From contig RFJV01000199.1 of NCBI GenBank assembly GCA_003694775.1, forward strand, positions 1 to 8,713: a stretch of DNA of 8,713 nucleotides. Direction: 5' to 3'. The number at the start of each line of letters is the position of its first letter. Position 1 is the first letter of the stretch. The notes below the pieces were generated by a model. It was not told where the DNA came from, ran no database searches, and was given only the letters and a program-made list of their open reading frames with translations. The stretch comes from Chloroflexota bacterium. GTDB lineage: Bacteria > Chloroflexota > Anaerolineae > 4572-78 > J111. Of the stretch, positions 5,591 to 8,713 are shown piece after piece. The translations under genes and the position numbers were made by a program.

Positions 5591-6447
5591 CGGTCCAGGC
5601 CGATTTCTTCGGCCAGCGCCGGGGTGAGCTTGGCCAGCAGGTAGCGGCTTCTCCGTGCTCCATTCCGCACGTCCGACAGGAAGTCGATAGCAATGAAACC
5701 GGCGGAAAAACAGGTTTCAAACACCTGCCGGACTTGCAGACGCCATTCCATAGCCAGGTCCAGGCTGGTCTGTTTGACCGCGTGGATGTTGGGCGGAATT
5801 TCTACGGAAAGCAGGTCATTTTCCAGGCACAGGTTGGTGCCGACAATCCGCAGGTCGCCGGCATGCCCTTTCACCTCAAAGACCGGCGCGGCGGCGGAAG
5901 GGACAATACCAGGACGCGAGTTCCGTTTGGACACGCGGGGGCCTTTTATCCACCACTCGGCCAGCAGACGGTCGGTGGGCAGGCCGGCGTTGAGCTGTCC
6001 AAAATCGGAGCCGTAAATATCGCGCCAGTAACGCCGGGCCACCGCGCCCAGTTTGTGCAGGTTCAGGTAGGCGTTGGGGCTTTCCAGGGGGTCGAATGTC
6101 CAGGTGATGAGCGGCAGGTCTTGCTGTAAGACCCGCTCCCGCTGGGCCCATTTCAGCGCCTCACCGACCCCGCGTCCTCGCCATTCCGGGAGGACACCCA
6201 TGGCCTGGGAGCAGAGCTTCAGCGGACCACCCGGTTCGCGGCCCAAAAAGCCGAACAGGAAGCCGACCATCCGGTCGGTTCCGGATTCAAACGCTCCCAG
6301 CACCACCCCGCCGTTCTTGGCGGCAGTGTTCAGCACCGGAGGGTAGACTCCCATACCGGGGTCACCAAATCCCCAGATTTCCTGCTGTAACTGCCGCACG
6401 GCCAGCATTTCCGAATAGGTTTGCAAATCTTTGATGTAGAAGTCCAT
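5587..6447 (-). CDS. GNAT-superfamily predicted acetyltransferase (COG3375-like)
   Basis: 286 residues from ATG 6447. The GNAT core includes QAMGVLPEWRGRGVGEALKW (the acetyl-CoA pyrophosphate-binding R/Q-x-x-G-x-G/A loop is RGRGVG) and the following ITWTFDPLESPNAYLNLHKLGAV, which is characteristic of the COG3375 group; substrate is unknown. A second, less conserved half of about 130 residues follows. An upstream ATG at 6483 was not chosen because it forms part of a perfect TATAAT box (6487-6482) and has no ribosome site; the 6447 ATG has a weak AGGCGG 9 nt upstream and places the family start correctly. It is the first gene of the operon, and its stop overlaps the GTG start of the DCC gene. 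Confidence 0.82.
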   Translation of the reverse strand: MDFYIKDLQTYSEMLAVRQLQQEIWGFGDPGMGVYPPVLNTAAKNGGVVLGAFESGTDRMVGFLFGFLGREPGGPLKLCSQAMGVLPEWRGRGVGEALKWAQRERVLQQDLPLITWTFDPLESPNAYLNLHKLGAVARRYWRDIYGSDFGQLNAGLPTDRLLAEWWIKGPRVSKRNSRPGIVPSAAAPVFEVKGHAGDLRIVGTNLCLENDLLSVEIPPNIHAVKQTSLDLAMEWRLQVRQVFETCFSAGFIAIDFLSDVRNGARRSRYLLAKLTPALAEEIGLDR

Positions 6448-6481
6448 TGCCGCAGACCGCCTGAGAGGAGATTTTGCGGTC

Positions 6482-6487
6482 ATTATA
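6482..6487 (-). promoter_or_regulatory. TATAAT -10 box for the GNAT-DCC-thiN operon
   Basis: A perfect minus-strand TATAAT lies 34 nt before the chosen GNAT start. No convincing -35 is seen 16-19 nt upstream, so an activator may be needed or the box may be fortuitous. Confidence 0.4.
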
Positions 6488-6524
6488 TCTGATTCGCGGA
6501 TTCGTGCTAGGTTGCGGGGTATGG

Positions 6525-6552
6525 AGGGAGCAGGGAGCAGGCGGCAGGCAGA
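6525..6552. repeat. Heptamer tandem repeat AGGGAGC x4
   Basis: AGGGAGC, AGGGAGC, AGGCGGC, AGGCAGA are in register. This repeat lies upstream of the GNAT gene. Apart from it and the hairpin 6569-6598, nothing supported is seen in the 6488-6740 spacer. Confidence 0.75.
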
Positions 6553-6568
6553 AAGAAGGGGGGCGCAG

Positions 6569-6598
6569 AGCGTAAGGGGGCGGTATCTGACTTACGCT
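6569..6598. repeat. Inverted repeat AGCGTAAG...CTTACGCT
   Basis: Eight-bp perfect arms enclose 14 nt. It lies between the end of the FtsK operon (6741) and the GNAT gene, so it could act as a weak terminator, although no clear T-run follows on the minus strand. The right arm resembles, in reverse complement, a sequence at 3451-3462. Confidence 0.5.
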
Positions 6599-6740
6599 GT
6601 CAACTGCATAGCCAGCCGCGCATACAGCCTGAATGGGCGAATGGACCTTCACCAGGGCTGTCTATTTGCGCGCGCGTGAAAACAACTCCCAAACTGCCCG
6701 CCCCCCTGGCCCACCAACTCATCAACTTCTAAACTACTGC

Positions 6741-6962
6741 CTATTCCACTCCCAGCCAGAGATGGTGCGGGAGAATGTCCGGTACGGCTTTTAGGTGGAT
6801 GCCGTGAATTTGTTCTGCCGTGCCATCCAGGTCAACCTGGTTGACATAGCAGACGGTAGGCTTCCGTCCGAACCGGGCCTCGAAGCGGCGGGCGGCCCGG
6901 TCCAGGTGCTCCGGCAGGGCGGACGGCAGTTGGGGGTCGTACCATAAAAGACCAATTTCCAT
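6741..6962 (-). CDS. Small conserved-looking hypothetical protein
   Basis: 73 residues, MEIGLLWYDPQLPSALPEHL through a helix with RRFEARFGRKPTVCYVNQ to a final ILPHHLWLGVE. The start is set by AGGAGG ending 4 nt before the ATG at 6962; an upstream in-frame ATG at 6986 has no ribosome site. No signal peptide or membrane segment is seen. I recall similar small proteins with a C-terminal ILPHHxWxGVE in Chloroflexota near FtsK-like motors, but no function is known to me. It is the last gene of the FtsK operon, 48 nt after the membrane protein gene. Confidence 0.75.
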   Translation of the reverse strand: MEIGLLWYDPQLPSALPEHLDRAARRFEARFGRKPTVCYVNQVDLDGTAEQIHGIHLKAVPDILPHHLWLGVE

Positions 6963-6979
6963 TTTTCCTCCTGGTTTTT

Positions 6980-6995
6980 GCGACATACATGTCGC
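6980..6995. promoter_or_regulatory. 16-bp inverted repeat GCGACAT-AC-ATGTCGC
   Basis: Perfect 7-bp arms lie in the spacer between the membrane protein stop (7011) and the small gene start (6962), just before its ribosome site. It may be an operator or an RNA hairpin modulating the last gene. Confidence 0.4.
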
Positions 6996-7010
6996 CGCGT
7001 GTGTGTCGTA

Positions 7011-7379
7011 CTAAATCTCTTCCCAGATTGGCGCCGCGCTGGCGGCTTCGGTGCTTTCCTGGCCGATGATTTTGAATTGGCGCGGCCCGCCGTTGGCGGT
7101 CAGCATTGGCGGAGCAGAAGATGTTCCGGCCGTTCCCTGGCCGTTGACCACGATAACCGGCGGGTACTGCGTTCCGTTGCCCGGTCCGTACTGGGCCTGG
7201 AGCTGGCGGTCGCGCAGGCGGAGAGTCCACACCAGCACCGCGCTCATTGGAATGGAGGCCAGCACACCGCACACAATGCCGACCACTACGGCCATCGCGT
7301 CGGCGCTGAGCCGGAAGCCGGCTACCACGGCGAACACTGCGGCAAAAACCGCCCCTGAAAAGAAAACAAACTGCTTCAT
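7011..7379 (-). CDS. Small membrane protein with two transmembrane helices
   Basis: 122 residues from ATG 7379, with GGAGAG 5 nt upstream. Two hydrophobic segments are evident, about residues 4-23 (FVFFSGAVFAAVFAVVAGF) and 26-50 (AMAVVVGIVCGVLASIPM onward), followed by RLRDRQ and a polar, Gly/Pro/Ser-rich tail ending PIWEEI. The frame continues upstream into the FtsK gene, but that extension is a shadow of FtsK. It starts 16 nt after the FtsK stop, so it is co-transcribed. Since FtsK here has no membrane anchor, this protein might provide one; that is inference. Family not recognised. Confidence 0.75.
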   Translation of the reverse strand: MKQFVFFSGAVFAAVFAVVAGFRLSADAMAVVVGIVCGVLASIPMSAVLVWTLRLRDRQLQAQYGPGNGTQYPPVIVVNGQGTAGTSSAPPMLTANGGPRQFKIIGQESTEAASAAPIWEEI

Positions 7380-7395
7380 GGTGTCTCTCCTTGCC

Positions 7396-8604
7396 CTACT
7401 TGATGAGGCGCAGTTGGTGTCCAAACATCGAGCTGATACGCCGGCGAGGCCGCGGCGTGGTGGCTTTTCCGTCCGTTCCGGTGGCGGCGGCAGATGCGGC
7501 GCTTTCCTCTTCTTCCAGCCAGCGCCGGCTCTGCGCCCGACTGCCCTGCATCCGGCCAACCACGTTCCGGATTTCATCATCCGACACGTAAGCGGCCTGA
7601 AAGCGCCGGATTTGTCCCTTCGCCACCAGTACAAAGTCCCCCCGGCCCAGCAGTTTTTCCGCGCCGGAGTTCGGTATGCCGGCGGCGATTTTGGCGTCGT
7701 CCGCGGAGGCCACACTGCCGACCAGCCGCACCGGAAAATTGGACCGGGTGATGGAGCCGATGGCCGCCACCAGCGGCTTTTGGGTGCAGGCAATCAGATG
7801 GATACCCGCGCTCCGGCCGCGCTGGGTCAGGCGGGTCATCAGCCGGTCCATCGCCTTGCCCCCCTGCTCCATCAGGTCGGCCAGCTCGTCGATAAAGATG
7901 ACGATGCGTGGCTCGGAAATGCGGCGCTGGTCGCGGCGCACCATCTCCTCGACCATTTCGCCCAGCAGAAAGACGGCCCGGTGCACGTCCCGTACCGGTG
8001 GACGGAGCAGATGGGGCAGAACACCGCCGTTGACCCCCTGGACAAACGGGGCAAAGCCGCTCCCCTTCGGGTCGATGAACACCATCTGCACGTCGCCCAG
8101 GCGGTTGAACAGGGCCAGCGACAGGGCAATCGACCGCACCAGGGCCGTTTTTCCGGAGCCGGTCGTCCCGGCCACCAGCACGTGGGCCACGTCGGGACTG
8201 GTTAGCCGCAGGACCAGCGGGGTGCCCGACTCGTCCAGGCCGAGCACGGCGCTTTGCTTGGGCAGGTTCGGGAGCGACCTCAGCAGGGGGAGCAGGTGCA
8301 CGGTCTGGGGGTTGGGGTGGGGCACGTCGATTTGAATCTGCGACCCGCGCCGCGAAATGCGCACACTTTCTGCTCCCAGGCGCAAAGCCAGCTCCTCGGA
8401 AAGGCCAAATATTTTGGAAACCCGCGCCGCAACTTCGGGCACAAGCTGGAACGAAATCCAGCGAGGGGTCACCACCCCGCCGGTCACCCGCGCCCGCACC
8501 CGGTGGCCTTGCAGGACCATCTCAATCTGGTCGGCCTGAAATTCAAGCAACTGCCGCATCATTTCTTCCTCAGCCGCGGGGGTCAGCCCCGGTTCAATGC
8601 CCAT
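7396..8604 (-). CDS. FtsK/SpoIIIE-type DNA translocase motor without membrane anchor
   Basis: 402 residues. The motor domain has Walker A GTTGSGKT (146-153), DPKGSGF (178-184), Walker B IVIFIDEL (234-241), ACTQKP (272-277) and GAEKLLGRGDF (314-324), all typical of the FtsK/SpoIIIE hexameric ATPases that pump DNA. An N-terminal part (about 25-95, including RVTGGVVTPRW and RVSKIFGLSEELALRLGA) resembles the alpha/beta region before FtsK motors. There are no N-terminal transmembrane helices and no gamma winged-helix domain, so it is not the division FtsK; plasmid, phage or integrative-element motors have this plan. The C-terminus is an acidic/basic low-complexity tail. The ATG at 8604 lacks a ribosome site; ATG at 8562 (Met15) has GAGG 5 nt upstream and may be the real start. 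First gene of a three-gene operon under a possible LexA-type promoter. Confidence 0.9.
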   Translation of the reverse strand: MGIEPGLTPAAEEEMMRQLLEFQADQIEMVLQGHRVRARVTGGVVTPRWISFQLVPEVAARVSKIFGLSEELALRLGAESVRISRRGSQIQIDVPHPNPQTVHLLPLLRSLPNLPKQSAVLGLDESGTPLVLRLTSPDVAHVLVAGTTGSGKTALVRSIALSLALFNRLGDVQMVFIDPKGSGFAPFVQGVNGGVLPHLLRPPVRDVHRAVFLLGEMVEEMVRRDQRRISEPRIVIFIDELADLMEQGGKAMDRLMTRLTQRGRSAGIHLIACTQKPLVAAIGSITRSNFPVRLVGSVASADDAKIAAGIPNSGAEKLLGRGDFVLVAKGQIRRFQAAYVSDDEIRNVVGRMQGSRAQSRRWLEEEESAASAAATGTDGKATTPRPRRRISSMFGHQLRLIK

Positions 8605-8658
8605 TGGCTGTATGCCGATTTTCCCGGTGTGATGGAATACCAGAATTGCAGAAGGAAT

Positions 8659-8672
8659 AGAACATTAGTTCT
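8659..8672. promoter_or_regulatory. LexA-type box AGAAC-N4-GTTCT
   Basis: AGAACATTAGTTCT has perfect 5-bp arms and contains GAAC-N4-GTTC, the core of the Gram-positive (DinR-type) SOS box. It covers about +4 to +17 of the predicted transcript, where a repressor would block elongation or promoter opening. Confidence 0.6.
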
Positions 8673-8681
8673 GTACCTCAT

Positions 8682-8711
8682 ATTATACCAGAAAATATGT
8701 TCTAAAGTCAA
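8682..8711 (-). promoter_or_regulatory. Strong promoter of the FtsK operon
   Basis: On the minus strand -35 TTGACT (8711-8706), an 18-nt spacer and a perfect -10 TATAAT (8687-8682). Transcription would start near 8675, about 70 nt before the ATG at 8604. Two palindromic boxes flank the -10. Confidence 0.8.
8690..8703. promoter_or_regulatory. Second LexA-like box between -35 and -10
   Basis: On the minus strand AGAACATATTTTCT has the same arms with one mismatch (TTTC for GTTC). It lies in the promoter spacer, 31 bp (about three helical turns) from the first box. Confidence 0.5.
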
Positions 8712-8713
8712 GA

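Noticed and set aside
5505..5720. 71-residue minus-strand frame ending GRRLTLLTAFGRLGQAQG
   Set aside because: It runs out of frame through the GNAT C-terminus and the DCC N-terminus; both real frames explain the DNA better.
6448..6483. ATG at 6483 as the GNAT start
   Set aside because: It is embedded in a perfect TATAAT box and lacks a ribosome site; the extra residues look non-family.
7380..7793. N-terminal extension of the membrane protein to 260 residues
   Set aside because: The extension overlaps FtsK out of frame; ATG 7379 has a ribosome site and starts directly at the first hydrophobic helix.
7051..8205. 384-residue plus-strand frame
   Set aside because: Antisense shadow of the FtsK gene; no motifs.

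Overview
The window reads as GC-rich chromosomal DNA from an environmental bacterium, most likely a member of the Chloroflexota (Anaerolineae/Caldilineae-like). This rests on remembered family resemblance (stand-alone TreS, ParB-like proteins with an RPGH...TEPG...WYDNVY domain, N-terminally unanchored FtsK motors, small proteins ending ILPHHLWLGVE) and on the many short tandem and palindromic repeats between genes. No database search was possible.

Layout. At the left edge a ribbon-helix-helix antitoxin-like gene (minus strand, cut by the window end) is divergent from treS (plus strand), with a perfect 17-bp inverted repeat between them. Everything right of treS is on the minus strand. A repeat-rich stretch follows treS and abuts the stop codon of a ParB-like gene whose C-terminal domain is duplicated. 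Upstream of that gene lie a heptamer repeat, an 89-bp palindromic MITE-like element and a short promoter-to-terminator unit that may be a small RNA. Next come a purine-type phosphoribosyltransferase with its own consensus promoter, then an apparent operon of GNAT-like acetyltransferase, DCC-family oxidoreductase and thiamine pyrophosphokinase. The right end is a second operon: FtsK/SpoIIIE-type motor, two-helix membrane protein, small conserved-looking protein, driven by a strong promoter with two GAAC-N4-GTTC type operators.

Main discovery. The DCC-family (DUF393-like) gene looks truncated to an ordinary gene caller because its reading frame holds two TGA codons. Both fall exactly on the two redox cysteines of the family motif DGxCxFC, giving DGG-U-RF-U. 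Read through, the gene starts with a GTG overlapping the stop of the preceding gene (GTGA), has the full family length (119 residues), and has a six-base-pair hairpin with a GGU loop 17 and 26 nt after the two TGA codons, in the range expected for a bacterial SECIS element. The best explanation is an unannotated UxxU selenoprotein.

Secondary points: possible SOS-type control of the FtsK operon, a candidate small RNA, a palindromic element with complementary hairpin loops, and heptameric tandem repeats of unrelated sequence beside the start of several minus-strand genes.
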